Part shown: positions 53,016 through 61,791 of the stretch, piece after piece
How the letters are laid out: every line of letters starts with the position of its first letter
Numbering within the stretch: position 1 is the first letter of the stretch
NCBI RefSeq assembly: GCF_029080175.1
Contig: NZ_JARFJC010000029.1
Length of the DNA: 64,000 bases
From: Luteipulveratus flavus
GTDB taxonomy: Bacteria > Actinomycetota > Actinomycetes > Actinomycetales > Dermatophilaceae
Strand: one strand, 5' to 3'
Made by a program: the position numbers and the translations under genes
The notes under the pieces: model-generated
The model's input: the letters and a program-made list of their open reading frames with translations, nothing else
What the model was told of the DNA's origin: nothing
The model's database searches: none

Positions 53016-54326
53016 ATGACGTACCGCGCGCGTTCCATGATGGTCGCAGCAGGGTCGGCCCTGCTGCTCGTGCTCGGCCTGGCTCCACCACCCGCGGTCG
53101 CCGCACCGGCGACGTCGGTCGCCTACCCCGCGAGCGCGTCGGCCACCCGGTTCGCCGGGTGGGCGCTGGACACCTGCACCGCGCCGACGACCGCGCAGAT
53201 CTCCGCGTGGCGCGTCTCGCCGTACCGGGCGGTCGGCGTCTACGTCGGCGGGGCCAACCGGACCTGCGCACAGCCCCAGCTGACCGCCTCGTGGGTCACG
53301 GCCGTCGCGCGGATGGGCTGGCGGGTGATCCCGGTGTACATGGGCCTGCAGGCGCCGTGCACCTACCGCCCCAACGCCGTCAAGATCACCCCGTCCTCCG
53401 CCGCGTCGCAGGGTGCCTCGCAGGCCGCCGACGCGGTCACCCGGGCCCGGGCGCTCGGGATGCTGCCGGGCTCGGCGATCTACGGCGACATGGAGCACTA
53501 CAACCCCGCCGACACCGCCTGCCGCACGACGGTGCTCACCTACCTGTCCGCCTGGACCGCCGAGCTGCACCGCCGCGGCTACGTGTCCGGGGTGTACGCG
53601 AACCTCAGCTCGGGTGCGCCCGCGCTCTCCCAGACCTACTCCTCGACGGCGTACGCCCGGTCCGACGCGCTGTGGATCGCGCGCTGGGACAAGAGCACCG
53701 CGCTGACCGGGTGGGCCGGCGTCTCGGACAGCGCCTGGACCAACGGCCAGCGCGCCAAGCAGTACCAGGGCGACCACAACGAGACGTGGGGCGGCGTGAC
53801 GCTCAACATCGACAGCAGCCGCTTCGACGCGCCCGTCGCCACCGTGGCGATGCCGTGGACGGTCACCAGCAGCACCGCGCTGAACGGGCGTACCGCACCG
53901 TCGTCACGGGCGCCGATCGCCACGTCGTACGCGCCGCGCTCCACGATCTGGATCACCTGCCAGACGCCGGGCACGACGGTCGGCAGCACCAGCGTGTGGG
54001 ACAAGCTCACCAACGGCACGTACGTGACCGACTACTACGTGAGCACGGCCTCCTCCACGACGTACACGAGTCCGCTGCCCCGCTGCGCCTTTCCCTACCA
54101 GGTGACCGTGGCCGGGCTCAGCCGGCGGGCCGGGCCGAGCACGTCGTACGCCGTGCGGGGCACCCTGGCCGCCGGCGCGCTCGCCTGGGTGAGCTGTCAG
54201 GCGCCCGGGTCCAAGGTCGGGACGACGGCGGTGTGGGACCGGCTCACGGACGGCACCTGGGTGACGGACTACTACGTGGCGACGCCGAACTCGACGACCT
54301 ACACCGCGGCGATCCCGCGCTGCTGA
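53016..54326 (+). CDS. Secreted DUF1906 glycoside-hydrolase-like protein with two SH3b domains
   Basis: Secreted protein of 436 residues. Signal peptide about 1-30 (hydrophobic core LLLVLGLAPPPAVAA). The DUF1906 domain (Rv2525c-like, TIM-barrel glycosidase-related) covers about 42-275: FAGWALDTCTAPT near 46, VGVYVGGANRTC, VIPVYMGLQ, IYGDMEHYNP near 160 with acidic residues in the active-site position, VYANLSSG and WIARWDKS. Two SH3b repeats fill the rest: TVTSS...GRTAPS...DYYVSTASS (about 288-360) and VTVAGLSRRAGPS...DYYVATPNS (about 368-436). SH3b domains often bind peptidoglycan, so a cell-wall role is likely. ATG 53016 has AGGGAG eight bases upstream. It follows kdpE by 125 bases. Confidence 0.88.
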   Translation: MTYRARSMMVAAGSALLLVLGLAPPPAVAAPATSVAYPASASATRFAGWALDTCTAPTTAQISAWRVSPYRAVGVYVGGANRTCAQPQLTASWVTAVARMGWRVIPVYMGLQAPCTYRPNAVKITPSSAASQGASQAADAVTRARALGMLPGSAIYGDMEHYNPADTACRTTVLTYLSAWTAELHRRGYVSGVYANLSSGAPALSQTYSSTAYARSDALWIARWDKSTALTGWAGVSDSAWTNGQRAKQYQGDHNETWGGVTLNIDSSRFDAPVATVAMPWTVTSSTALNGRTAPSSRAPIATSYAPRSTIWITCQTPGTTVGSTSVWDKLTNGTYVTDYYVSTASSTTYTSPLPRCAFPYQVTVAGLSRRAGPSTSYAVRGTLAAGALAWVSCQAPGSKVGTTAVWDRLTDGTWVTDYYVATPNSTTYTAAIPRC

Positions 54327-54337
54327 AAGCCGGGCCG

Positions 54338-55033
54338 TCAGCGGGGACGGAACCTGGCCAGCGTCAGACCCAGCAGGCGCGCGACCACGAGCGCGAGGTA
54401 GTAGACCCCGGCGAGCTGCTCCAGCATCACCACGGAGCGGGAGTGGGACCCGACGGGAGAGATGTCGGACAGGCCCGTCCCGGTCATCGTGGTGAAGGAG
54501 AGGAAGAGCATCTCCATCCAGCTGAGGTCGCCGGTGTGCTTCGCGGCGAGGAACTGTCCCGACCCCCAGACGACCTGGACCACGGCGTAGACGTAGGCGA
54601 AGGCCCAGGCGACCACGGTGAAGCAGGCGCCCGTGGCGTACAGCTCATCGGTGGTGACGTGCTCGTCGGCGAACATGTACCGCAGGAGGGCGTACGCCAG
54701 GTAGAAGTAGAACGCCGCGTGGGTGACGCCGCTCAGCAGCGCGACCACGTCGTCGTCCGGCATGAAGACCTCGACGAGGGTCAGCACGGCCGACGGCACG
54801 CCGAGCAGGACCGAGATCCGGTTCAGCGCCGGCGTCATCCGGACGGCGGCCACCGCGACGAAGAGCACCAGCAGCTGGAACAGCGAGAAGACCGCGCGCC
54901 CGAGGTCGCTCTCGGTGAACGGGTAGACGACGATGCCGAGCAGCTGGACCGCGAGCAGCACGGCGCACGGCAGGTCGGCCAGCCGGCGCCACCAGCTGGG
55001 CGCGGTGATCCTGGTGCTGCCGGACACACTCAC
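54338..55033 (-). CDS. Ion-channel family (Ion_trans_2) membrane protein with atypical filter
   Basis: Membrane protein of 231 residues with about five hydrophobic helices and then a pore loop plus last helix as in two-helix K+ channels. The pore-helix/filter segment reads LSFTTMTGTGLSDISPV (about residues 178-194): it aligns with the canonical FTTLTTVGYGDITPV, but the TVGYGD filter is changed to GTGLSD. The following helix, LEQLAGVYYLALVVARLLG, is like that of K+ channels. Selectivity for K+ is therefore uncertain. The GTG at 55033 overlaps the stop of the upstream membrane-protein gene (GTGA). It lies convergent to the DUF1906 gene, close to kdp. Confidence 0.8.
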   Translation of the reverse strand: MSVSGSTRITAPSWWRRLADLPCAVLLAVQLLGIVVYPFTESDLGRAVFSLFQLLVLFVAVAAVRMTPALNRISVLLGVPSAVLTLVEVFMPDDDVVALLSGVTHAAFYFYLAYALLRYMFADEHVTTDELYATGACFTVVAWAFAYVYAVVQVVWGSGQFLAAKHTGDLSWMEMLFLSFTTMTGTGLSDISPVGSHSRSVVMLEQLAGVYYLALVVARLLGLTLARFRPR

Positions 55034-55653
55034 CCGGCGCGTCCGTCCGACATGGTCGGCCCGTCGCTCGGCGGGTCGTCCGGGGCCGCCGTCGGGCGCC
55101 CGTCCGGCTGCCACGCCGGCTGGTACGGGGCGGTGACCGCGCGGCCGCGGTTGGTCGCGGCGTACGCGGCGGTGGCGGCCAGGGCGGGCAGCCACCCGAC
55201 CAGCACACCCCACCAGGGCGCGGAGGTGATCGCCGCGGCGACCGCACCCTCGGGGTTGCGTCCCTGCAGGACGTCCGTGACGTACACCGACGTCCATAGG
55301 CCCTTGCCGGCGACGGTCGCCAGGATCACCGCGGCCCAGGTCCCGAGCAGCACGGCGCCGGCCCGGCTCCCCGCGGCCAGCACCCGGATCGTGGCGAAGG
55401 TCAGCAGCCAGGTCAGCACACCGACGAGCAGGATCGCGGCGACGAACGCCAGCTGCATCGTGCTCGAGCTGAAGCCGTTGCCGAACGGCCAGGGGATCTC
55501 CCCGATCCGGCGCAGCACCAACAGGTCGAGGTCCCGACTCACGTCGGGCGGGTTCTTGGCGTACTCATACCCCGCGAACGACCCCAGCACGTGCAGCACG
55601 ACCGCGAGCACCGCCGCGGCTGCGGCCGCCGCCCCGGCCCGGGCCCGGATCAC
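55030..55653 (-). CDS. Unknown four-helix membrane protein
   Basis: Protein of 207 residues with about four hydrophobic segments (about 5-28, 65-90, 100-122, 145-165), an aromatic loop IPWPFGNGFSSST near residues 53-65, and a Pro-rich, charged C-terminal tail (about 175-207). I do not recognise a named family. It starts with GTG at 55653, 37 bases downstream of the ftsK stop, and ends overlapping the channel-like gene, so the two are co-translated; it may be a partner subunit of that channel (inference). Confidence 0.75.
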   Translation of the reverse strand: MIRARAGAAAAAAAVLAVVLHVLGSFAGYEYAKNPPDVSRDLDLLVLRRIGEIPWPFGNGFSSSTMQLAFVAAILLVGVLTWLLTFATIRVLAAGSRAGAVLLGTWAAVILATVAGKGLWTSVYVTDVLQGRNPEGAVAAAITSAPWWGVLVGWLPALAATAAYAATNRGRAVTAPYQPAWQPDGRPTAAPDDPPSDGPTMSDGRAG

Positions 55654-55689
55654 CGGTCCACCCCGAGCGGTCGGACGGAGGCCACCGGG

Positions 55690-58428
55690 TCAGACGCGTC
55701 GATCGGTGAGCTCCCAGGCATCCTCGGACTCCTCGTCGTCGCTGTCGTGACCGTCGTCGTACGCCGGTGAGGCACCTTCGTCGGCGACGGGGACGTCCTC
55801 GCCGCGCAGCAGGGCCATGGTCGTCGCGAGGTCGTCCGGCTTGACCAGCACGTCGCGGGCCTTGGAGCCCTCGGACGGGCCGACGATGCCACGCGACTCC
55901 AGCAGGTCCATCAGCCGTCCGGCCTTCGCGAACCCGACTCGCAGCTTGCGCTGCAGCATCGAGGTGGAGCCGAACTGCGTCGTGATGACCAGCTCGGTCG
56001 CCTGGAGCAGCACGTCGAGGTCGTCGCCGATGTCCTCGTCGATCTCCTTCTTGGGCGCCGAAACGGTGACGTCGTCGCGGTAGGAGGGCTTGAGCTGCTC
56101 CTTGACGTGCGAGACGACCTGCTGGATCTCCGACTCCTTGACCCAGGCGCCCTGCACGCGCATCGGCTTCGAGGCGCCCATCGGCAGGAACAGCGCGTCG
56201 CCCTGGCCGATGAGCTTCTCGGCGCCCGGCTGGTCCAGGACGACCCGGGAGTCGGCGAGCGAGGACGTCGCGAACGCCAGCCGCGAGGGCACGTTGGCCT
56301 TGATCAGGCCGGTCACGACGTCGACCGACGGACGCTGGGTCGCCAGGACCAGGTTAATGCCCGCGGCGCGTGCCAGCTGGGTGATCCGGACGATCGACTC
56401 CTCGACGTCGCGCGGCGCCACCATCATCAGGTCGGCGAGCTCGTCGACGATCACCAGCAGGTACGGGTACGGGTGCATGACCCGCTCCGACCCGGCCGGC
56501 GGCTTGACCTTCCCCGCGCGGACCGCCTTGTTGAAGTCGTCGATGTGCTTGTACCCGAACGCCGCGAGGTCGTCGTACCGGGTGTCCATCTCTCGCACGA
56601 CCCACTGCAGCGCCTCAGCGGCCTTCTTGGGGCTGGTGATGATCGGGGTGATCAGGTGCGGGATGCCCTCGTACCCCGTGAGCTCCACCCGCTTGGGGTC
56701 GACCAGCACCATGCGGACCTCGTCCGGGGTCGAGCGCATCAGGATCGAGGTGATCATCGAGTTGACGAAGCTGGACTTTCCGGCGCCGGTCGCACCCGCC
56801 ACGAGCAGGTGCGGCATCTTGGCGAGGTTCGCCGTGACGTACCCGCCCTCGACGTCCTTGCCGACCCCCATGACCATCGGGTGGGTGTTGCTCCGGGCAG
56901 CCTGGCTGCGCAGAACGTCGCCCAGGCTGACCGTCTCGCGGTCGCTGTTGGGGATCTCGATGCCGATCGCGGACTTGCCGGGGATCGGCGACAGGATGCG
57001 CACGTCAGCCGACGCGACGGCGTACGCGATGTTCTTGGACAGCGCCGTGACCCGCTCGACCTTGGTGCCCGTGCCGAGCTCGACCTCGTACCGCGTGACG
57101 GTCGGGCCACGGGTGAACCCGGTGACCTGGGCGTCGACGTTGAACGACTCCAGCGTGTCGGTGAGGGCCTCGACGACGCGGTCGTTGGCGGCCGACCGCG
57201 ACTTGTGCGGCGTACCGGCCTCGAGCACCTTGCTGTCCGGCAGCGAGTAGGTCACGTCGCCCGCCAGGGCGAGCTGCTCGACCCGCTGCGGCAGCTGCTG
57301 GGTCGGCGGCGCCTCCAGGGTGCGGCTCGCCTGCTCGGTCGCGGGTGTCGCGGCCCCTGCGCCGCCGACGCCCCGGCGAGCGCGCTCCAGCGCCTCGGCC
57401 GCGGCCGTGCCGGACCCGCCCTCGACCTCGTCGTGGTCGTAGACGTCCTGCGGCGCCGGGGCCTTCTCCCCCGGCCGCAGGACCCGCCCGCCCTTGGTAC
57501 GGCGCGGCGCGACCTGGGCGGCCTGCTCGAACGCCTCGTCGCCGTCGATGCCCTCGTCCGACCCGGGCTTGCTGCGTGTCGTACGGCGGCGTGGGCGGGA
57601 GCCGTCGATCTCCGACCCGTGCCGGTCGGCCGCCACCGCGTCCAGCTCCTCCTCGTCCTCCTCGACGGGGTGGTGGAGCAGCAGCCGGTCCCGCAGCTCA
57701 CGGGCTCGAGAGGAGATCTGGTGGACGGGCGTCGCGGTCACGACGAGCAGGCCGAACACGCCGAGCAGCAGCAGGATCGGCAGCGCGCCCCACACCCGGA
57801 CGCCCGCGACGAGCGGGCTGGAGGCGAGGAAGCCGATCATGCCGCCGGCCGCGTGCATCTCGTCCGCGCCGTTCGACGGGTCGGGGACCCCCTTGGCCAG
57901 GTGGGTCAGCCCGCACGCCGCGAGGGTGAGCATGACCAGCCCGATCAGGACCCGGTTGGTCGGCTGGTGGCCGCGGGGCGAGCGCATCATGTGCACCCCG
58001 AGCAGCAGGAGTACGAGCGGCAGCGCGAGCCCGACGACACCGAACGTGCCGACGACGACGGCGTGGACGACGTCGCCGAACCGCCCGGTCAGCCCCCACC
58101 ACTCACGCGCGGCGACCACGATGGCCAGGGCGACCAGCAGGAAGCCGATGCCGTCCCGTCGGTGCTCCGGCTCCAGGTCGCGTGCCGAGGTGCCCGCCCG
58201 TCGTGCCGCTCCGCCGAACAGGTGCGCGACACCCATCCAGGTACCGCGCACGGCGCGCAGGGGCAGCGGCGGACCGCCGGCCCGGGCACGGGTGCTGCCG
58301 CGCGCGGCCGCGGTGGACTTCTTGGCGGGCGAGCGGCGCGTGCTCCCCCCGGACGACTTGGGGCGCGTCGACTTCGAGCGGCTCGGGCTCGAGCCGCCCT
58401 TGGACGACGTGGACTGACGTGTGGCCAC
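55690..58428 (-). CDS. ftsK: DNA translocase FtsK/SpoIIIE
   Basis: Membrane-anchored ATPase of 912 residues that moves chromosome ends through the division septum. A basic Ser/Lys-rich N-terminus (about 1-55) precedes four or five membrane helices (about 90-255), a charged low-complexity linker (about 280-420), then the motor: alpha/beta domains with Walker A GATGAGKSSF near 555 and Walker B LLVIVDELADLM near 655, and the DNA-reading gamma winged helix (about 800-870: ATELVITTQFGST and KAGRLMDLLESRGIVGP). The start is the GTG at 58428; TACCCT lies exactly six bases upstream, so the transcript is probably leaderless. It is part of the rnj-ftsK-clgR-recA region. Confidence 0.97.
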   Translation of the reverse strand: MATRQSTSSKGGSSPSRSKSTRPKSSGGSTRRSPAKKSTAAARGSTRARAGGPPLPLRAVRGTWMGVAHLFGGAARRAGTSARDLEPEHRRDGIGFLLVALAIVVAAREWWGLTGRFGDVVHAVVVGTFGVVGLALPLVLLLLGVHMMRSPRGHQPTNRVLIGLVMLTLAACGLTHLAKGVPDPSNGADEMHAAGGMIGFLASSPLVAGVRVWGALPILLLLGVFGLLVVTATPVHQISSRARELRDRLLLHHPVEEDEEELDAVAADRHGSEIDGSRPRRRTTRSKPGSDEGIDGDEAFEQAAQVAPRRTKGGRVLRPGEKAPAPQDVYDHDEVEGGSGTAAAEALERARRGVGGAGAATPATEQASRTLEAPPTQQLPQRVEQLALAGDVTYSLPDSKVLEAGTPHKSRSAANDRVVEALTDTLESFNVDAQVTGFTRGPTVTRYEVELGTGTKVERVTALSKNIAYAVASADVRILSPIPGKSAIGIEIPNSDRETVSLGDVLRSQAARSNTHPMVMGVGKDVEGGYVTANLAKMPHLLVAGATGAGKSSFVNSMITSILMRSTPDEVRMVLVDPKRVELTGYEGIPHLITPIITSPKKAAEALQWVVREMDTRYDDLAAFGYKHIDDFNKAVRAGKVKPPAGSERVMHPYPYLLVIVDELADLMMVAPRDVEESIVRITQLARAAGINLVLATQRPSVDVVTGLIKANVPSRLAFATSSLADSRVVLDQPGAEKLIGQGDALFLPMGASKPMRVQGAWVKESEIQQVVSHVKEQLKPSYRDDVTVSAPKKEIDEDIGDDLDVLLQATELVITTQFGSTSMLQRKLRVGFAKAGRLMDLLESRGIVGPSEGSKARDVLVKPDDLATTMALLRGEDVPVADEGASPAYDDGHDSDDEESEDAWELTDRRV

Positions 58429-58434
58429 GTTCGC

Positions 58435-58440
58435 AGGGTA
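58435..58440 (-). promoter_or_regulatory. Candidate -10 box of ftsK
   Basis: Minus-strand TACCCT six bases before the GTG at 58428; a leaderless start is likely. No Shine-Dalgarno is present. Confidence 0.45.
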
Positions 58441-58548
58441 GCCGCGAACCCCACCAGACCCATAGGTCACACGCGGGCGGCGCGGCTGCGGGAGCCGGTG
58501 CGCGGCAGTGGGACGCCTCTCGGATGGCAAGACCACTGCGGACCGGGG

Positions 58549-58578
58549 TGGACCCGCTCGCCGCGGCGTGGCTACCGT
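58549..58578 (+). promoter_or_regulatory. Promoter of the SAM-IV riboswitch transcript
   Basis: TGGACC (58549-58554), 18 bases, then TACCGT (58573-58578). The predicted start seven bases later falls on the first base of the riboswitch (58586), which supports both calls. Confidence 0.6.
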
Positions 58579-58585
58579 GTCCGCA

Positions 58586-58698
58586 GGTCAAGAGTCTCAG
58601 CGTCAAGCCCCGGCTGGCTGAGCGGCAACCCTCCGTCGCGGTGGGGTGCTCCGGGTGACGACCCGGCCGGGTGCGACCGCACTCGGCAAGCGCGATCC
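58586..58698 (+). promoter_or_regulatory. SAM-IV riboswitch
   Basis: About 113 bases that follow the SAM-IV consensus closely: GGTCAAGAGT at the 5' end, CAGCGTCAAGCCCCGGCTGG (the conserved core), GCGGCAACCCTCC, GCGGTGGGGTGC, CCGGGTGACGACC, and the 3' pseudoknot part CGGCAAGCGC. GGTCA at the start pairs with TGACGACC to close P1. The end is only a few bases from the AAGGAG ribosome binding site (58702-58707), so control is probably at translation start. SAM binding should switch the downstream gene off. Confidence 0.95.
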
Positions 58699-58716
58699 AC
58701 CAAGGAGCGATGCCTT

Positions 58717-60102
58717 GTGTCCACGGCACCCCTGACGTCCCCGTCCCTGTCCGAGCAGCCCGGCCGGCGGCTGAGCCTGGTCCGTCGTGCGGCCCCCGCG
58801 CCGCGACGACCGGTCGGCGCCCTGCCGCTCACCGTCGGCGCCGAGCTCGGCGTCCCCACGGTGCACCGCACGGTCGTGGACTTCGGCAACCTCGACCACG
58901 CCGCAACGACGCCCGCTCTGACCGCGGTCGCCGACGCCGTGTCCACGGTGCAGCGCCGCTACGGCTCGGTGCACCGCGGCGCCGGCTACACCAGCAGGCT
59001 CACGACCGACTGGTTCGAGCAGGCCCGCACCGAGGTCGGCGCGTTCGTCGGGGCCCGTCCCGAGGACGAGGTCGTCTTCACCCGCAACACCACCGACTCG
59101 CTCCGGCTGCTGGCGCACGCCCTGCCGCGGGACGCCGAGGTGATCGTCTTCGAGTCCGCCCACCACGCGGCGCTGCTGCCGTGGCCCGCGGAGGCGACCC
59201 TCCGGCTGCCGGTCCCGACGAGCGCGCTGGACGCGCAGTCGCTGCTCGAGCGCGCGCTGCGGGAGGGGTCGCCCGGCAAGCCGCGCCTGGTCGTCGTGAC
59301 CGGGGCGTGCAACGTGACCGGCGACATCTGGCCGGTGGCCGAGCTCGCCGCGATCGCCCGGCGCCACGGCGCGCGCACCGTGCTCGACGCCGCGCAGCTC
59401 GCTCCGCACCGCCCGGTGGACATCGACGCCCTCGGCATCGACTGGGTCGCGCTGTCCGGGCACAAGATGTACGCCCCGTACGGCGCCGGCGCGCTGGTCG
59501 GCCGCAGCGACTGGCTGGAGGCCGCGGCGCCGTACCTGCCCGCGGGCGGTGCGACGCACACGGTGTCGCACCGCCACACCCGCTGGCAGCAGGGGCCGGC
59601 GCGGCACGAGGGCGGCACGCCCAACGCCGTCGGCGCGATCGCCCTCGCCAGTGCCTGCGCCTCGCTGAGCGCTCACCGCGACGCCGTCGAGGCCCACGAG
59701 GCCGAGCTGCTCGCCGCGCTGCGCGAGGGACTCGCCGCCGTCCCGGGCGTGCGGGTCCACCACGTCCTCGGCCCGGCGGCCGACGGGGTGGGCGTGGCGA
59801 CGTTCACCGTCGAGGGGTACGAGCCGTCGCTGGTGTCGCAGGTCCTCGCCGACGAGTACGGCCTGGCGGTGCGTGACGGCCGGTTCTGCGCGCACCTGCT
59901 GTGCGAGACGCTCTTCGACGGTGACGGCACGGCCGTCCGCGCGAGCATCGGCCTGGCCACCACCCGTGAGCACGTGGAGCGTCTCGTCCGTGGCGTCCGC
60001 GGCCTCGTCGAGCACGGTCCGAGCTCGGCCTACGAGTACACGGTCGACGGCTGGGTGGCGCAGGACGACCCGCGTGACCTGTCGGAGCCGCGCCCCTGGT
60101 GA
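58717..60102 (+). CDS. Class V aminotransferase / cysteine desulfurase-like enzyme under SAM-IV control
   Basis: PLP enzyme of 461 residues of the class V (CsdA/SufS-like) fold. The PLP lysine is near residue 250 in LSGHKMYAPYGAGALVG; the cofactor-binding Asp and Gln/His are in VLDAAQLAPH near 222. A cysteine in the position of the SufS catalytic loop is present in VRDGRFCAHLLCE near residue 389, so desulfurase chemistry is possible. The N-terminal 55 residues are unconserved. GTG 58717 follows AAGGAG by about nine bases. Its SAM-IV riboswitch ties it to sulfur amino acid supply, for example sulfur recovery from cysteine when SAM is low (inference). Other class V activities, such as cysteine lyase, cannot be excluded. 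Confidence 0.88.
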   Translation: MSTAPLTSPSLSEQPGRRLSLVRRAAPAPRRPVGALPLTVGAELGVPTVHRTVVDFGNLDHAATTPALTAVADAVSTVQRRYGSVHRGAGYTSRLTTDWFEQARTEVGAFVGARPEDEVVFTRNTTDSLRLLAHALPRDAEVIVFESAHHAALLPWPAEATLRLPVPTSALDAQSLLERALREGSPGKPRLVVVTGACNVTGDIWPVAELAAIARRHGARTVLDAAQLAPHRPVDIDALGIDWVALSGHKMYAPYGAGALVGRSDWLEAAAPYLPAGGATHTVSHRHTRWQQGPARHEGGTPNAVGAIALASACASLSAHRDAVEAHEAELLAALREGLAAVPGVRVHHVLGPAADGVGVATFTVEGYEPSLVSQVLADEYGLAVRDGRFCAHLLCETLFDGDGTAVRASIGLATTREHVERLVRGVRGLVEHGPSSAYEYTVDGWVAQDDPRDLSEPRPW

Positions 60103-60106
60103 CGGC

Positions 60107-61042
60107 TCAACCGACCCGCAGCCGCGCCCATGCGGCGGCGTGGTCGGTGCCGTCGATCTGCTCGACACCGGCGTCCACCACCCCGAGGCGCCGCACCAGC
60201 ACGTGGTCGAGCTGGACGAACGGCGGCAGCGTGTGGCCCTGCGGCCAGGTCCGGACCCACCCGGCGCCCGTGGCACGGTGCGCGTCGGTCATGGTTCGCA
60301 CGACCCGGCGGAACGCGGGGTGCGCTGCCGAGGCGTTGAAGTCGCCGGCCATCACCAGCGGCTCGTCGGCCGGCTGGACGTCGCGCCAGGCCGCGAGCTC
60401 ACCGAGCTGGCGGTGCCACGAGGCGACCAGGTCCGGCACCGGCGGGTAGGGGTGGACGGCGCGCAGGACGTACGCGCCCTCGTCCGCGTGCACCCGGGCG
60501 ACCGGCTGGTCGAAGCGTCGTGAGACGTGTGCGCTGTGCAGCGTGGTCAGCGGGTGCCTGCTGCGGATGACCGTGCCCTCGGCCCCCTGCTGCGGTGACC
60601 CCACCGCGTACGGCAGGAGCTTCTCCAGGCCCGCGGTCCGCAGCCGGTCGGCGGCGTCGGGGGTGATCTCGACGAGGACCAGGCTGGTCACTCGCTGGTC
60701 GCGCACCGCACGGACGACCGAGGCCGCGTCGGCGCTGCCGATCTCCAGGTTGGAGACCATGACGACCTCGTCGCGCGGGCCGGCGTCGACCGTGTCCGGC
60801 AGGGCCGCGCGGACGCCGAGAACGGCGGGTACGCAGGCGACCAGCGCCGCCGCGACCGCGAGTCGTCGGCCGCGCAGCAGCAGGGCGAGCAGGAGGAGAG
60901 CACCGGCCACGATCCCGACGACGGGAAAGGCCGACTGCAGGACGGGGATGCGAGCACGCGGCGTGTCCCACCAGCGGGCGGCCACCGCTGCCCCGGTGAG
61001 CGCGATCGCGACCCCCAGCAGCCGGCTCGTCGCAGTACGCAT
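60107..61042 (-). CDS. Endonuclease/exonuclease/phosphatase-family membrane protein
   Basis: Protein of 311 residues with three N-terminal hydrophobic segments (about 5-23, 34-58, 63-82) and a C-terminal EEP domain (about 92-310). EEP marks: VMVSNLEIGSADA near 93 with the first Asn/Glu, LVLVEITPDAADRL near 122 with the metal-binding Glu, VMAGDFNAS near 230 (GDFN motif), and the C-terminal DHVLVRR / TDHAAAWARL with Asp and His ligands. The catalytic domain is probably outside the membrane. Such proteins are common in actinomycetes and have unknown substrates (phosphodiesters or lipids). ATG 61042 has GGGGAG four to nine bases upstream. It is convergent with the aminotransferase gene. Confidence 0.88.
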   Translation of the reverse strand: MRTATSRLLGVAIALTGAAVAARWWDTPRARIPVLQSAFPVVGIVAGALLLLALLLRGRRLAVAAALVACVPAVLGVRAALPDTVDAGPRDEVVMVSNLEIGSADAASVVRAVRDQRVTSLVLVEITPDAADRLRTAGLEKLLPYAVGSPQQGAEGTVIRSRHPLTTLHSAHVSRRFDQPVARVHADEGAYVLRAVHPYPPVPDLVASWHRQLGELAAWRDVQPADEPLVMAGDFNASAAHPAFRRVVRTMTDAHRATGAGWVRTWPQGHTLPPFVQLDHVLVRRLGVVDAGVEQIDGTDHAAAWARLRVG

Positions 61043-61124
61043 CCGCTCCCCTTCGTCCACCCAGGCGTCGCGTCGCGCGACACCGGCCGGAGAAGAGTAA
61101 GTCCATGACCTTCAATCCGGGGAA

Positions 61125-61143
61125 ATGAAGGTATGTTCTTCAT
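61125..61143. promoter_or_regulatory. Operator-like inverted repeat 1 before the SatD gene
   Basis: ATGAAG-GTATGTT-CTTCAT, perfect 6-base arms with a 7-base centre, ending directly at the SatD-family start codon (61144). The region is notably A+T-rich. The inner form AAG-GTATNTN-CTT is repeated in the second element at 61154-61170. Confidence 0.6.
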
Positions 61144-61791
61144 ATGAGCGAAAGTAAGGTATCTGCTTACCAAGCGGCCCTCATCGGTGACCTGGTGGGT
61201 TCGCGCAAGGCCGCCGACCGGGTCGCGCTCCACCGCGCCGTCACCGGTGTCCTGAGCAGCACCGACAGTGGCGCCGCCATCGAGGTGCCCGCGATCACGG
61301 CGGGCGACGAGTTCCAGGGGCGGTACGCGGACGTGGGCGCCGCGCTCGGGGCGGCCTTCCGGATCCGGCTGGCCCTCCTCCCCGAGGTCGACGTCCGGTT
61401 CGGCGTCGGCTGGGGCGAGATCACCGTCCTCGACGAGGAACGGCGCATCCAGGACGGCCCGGCCTGGTGGAGTGCCCGCGCCGCGATCGTCGCGACCGAG
61501 GACGCCGCGACCCAGCCCGGCCTCCGCACGCTGCGCACCTCCTACCAGCCCTCCGGCGACGACGGGCCACCCACGGAGGCGGTCAACGCCGCGCTCATCT
61601 GTCGGGACCACCTGGTTGGATCACTGGACGATCGATCAGTGCGAATCCTGAGGGGACTCATGGCAGGTCAGGCCAAGACCACGCTCGCCGAGGCGGAGGG
61701 CATCAGCCCCTCCGCCGTCTCACAACGTGCCGTTCGCGACGGCCTCGACGCGATCGTGGCCGCCTCCGCCCGGCTCGAGCGGGTCCGATGA
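61144..61791 (+). CDS. SatD-family protein with C-terminal HTH
   Basis: Protein of 215 residues of the SatD family (named after a Streptococcus mutans acid-tolerance operon gene). Family marks: N-terminal YQAALIGDLVGSRKAADR, AITAGDEFQGRY near 51, FRIRLALLPEVDVRFGVGWGEI near 74-95 (in two parts). The C-terminal 50 residues look like a helix-turn-helix: ILRGLMAGQAKTTLAEAEGISPSAVSQRA with the turn at EGIS and a recognition helix SAVSQRAVRDGL, so the protein may regulate transcription. Two inverted repeats flank its start codon. The next gene, a membrane protein, overlaps its stop. Biochemical role of the family is not established. Confidence 0.85.
   Translation: MSESKVSAYQAALIGDLVGSRKAADRVALHRAVTGVLSSTDSGAAIEVPAITAGDEFQGRYADVGAALGAAFRIRLALLPEVDVRFGVGWGEITVLDEERRIQDGPAWWSARAAIVATEDAATQPGLRTLRTSYQPSGDDGPPTEAVNAALICRDHLVGSLDDRSVRILRGLMAGQAKTTLAEAEGISPSAVSQRAVRDGLDAIVAASARLERVR
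61154..61170. promoter_or_regulatory. Operator-like inverted repeat 2 within the SatD gene start
   Basis: GTAAG-GTATCTG-CTTAC, perfect 5-base arms and the same 7-base spacing and GTAT core as repeat 1; centres are 28 bases apart. Two such elements side by side suggest cooperative binding by a dimeric regulator, perhaps SatD itself. Confidence 0.55.

Noticed and set aside
56107..58716. Long plus-strand open frame over ftsK running into the aminotransferase gene
   Set aside because: It is a GC-driven shadow of ftsK; it also contains the riboswitch and promoter, which are non-coding. The true start is the GTG at 58717 with AAGGAG upstream.
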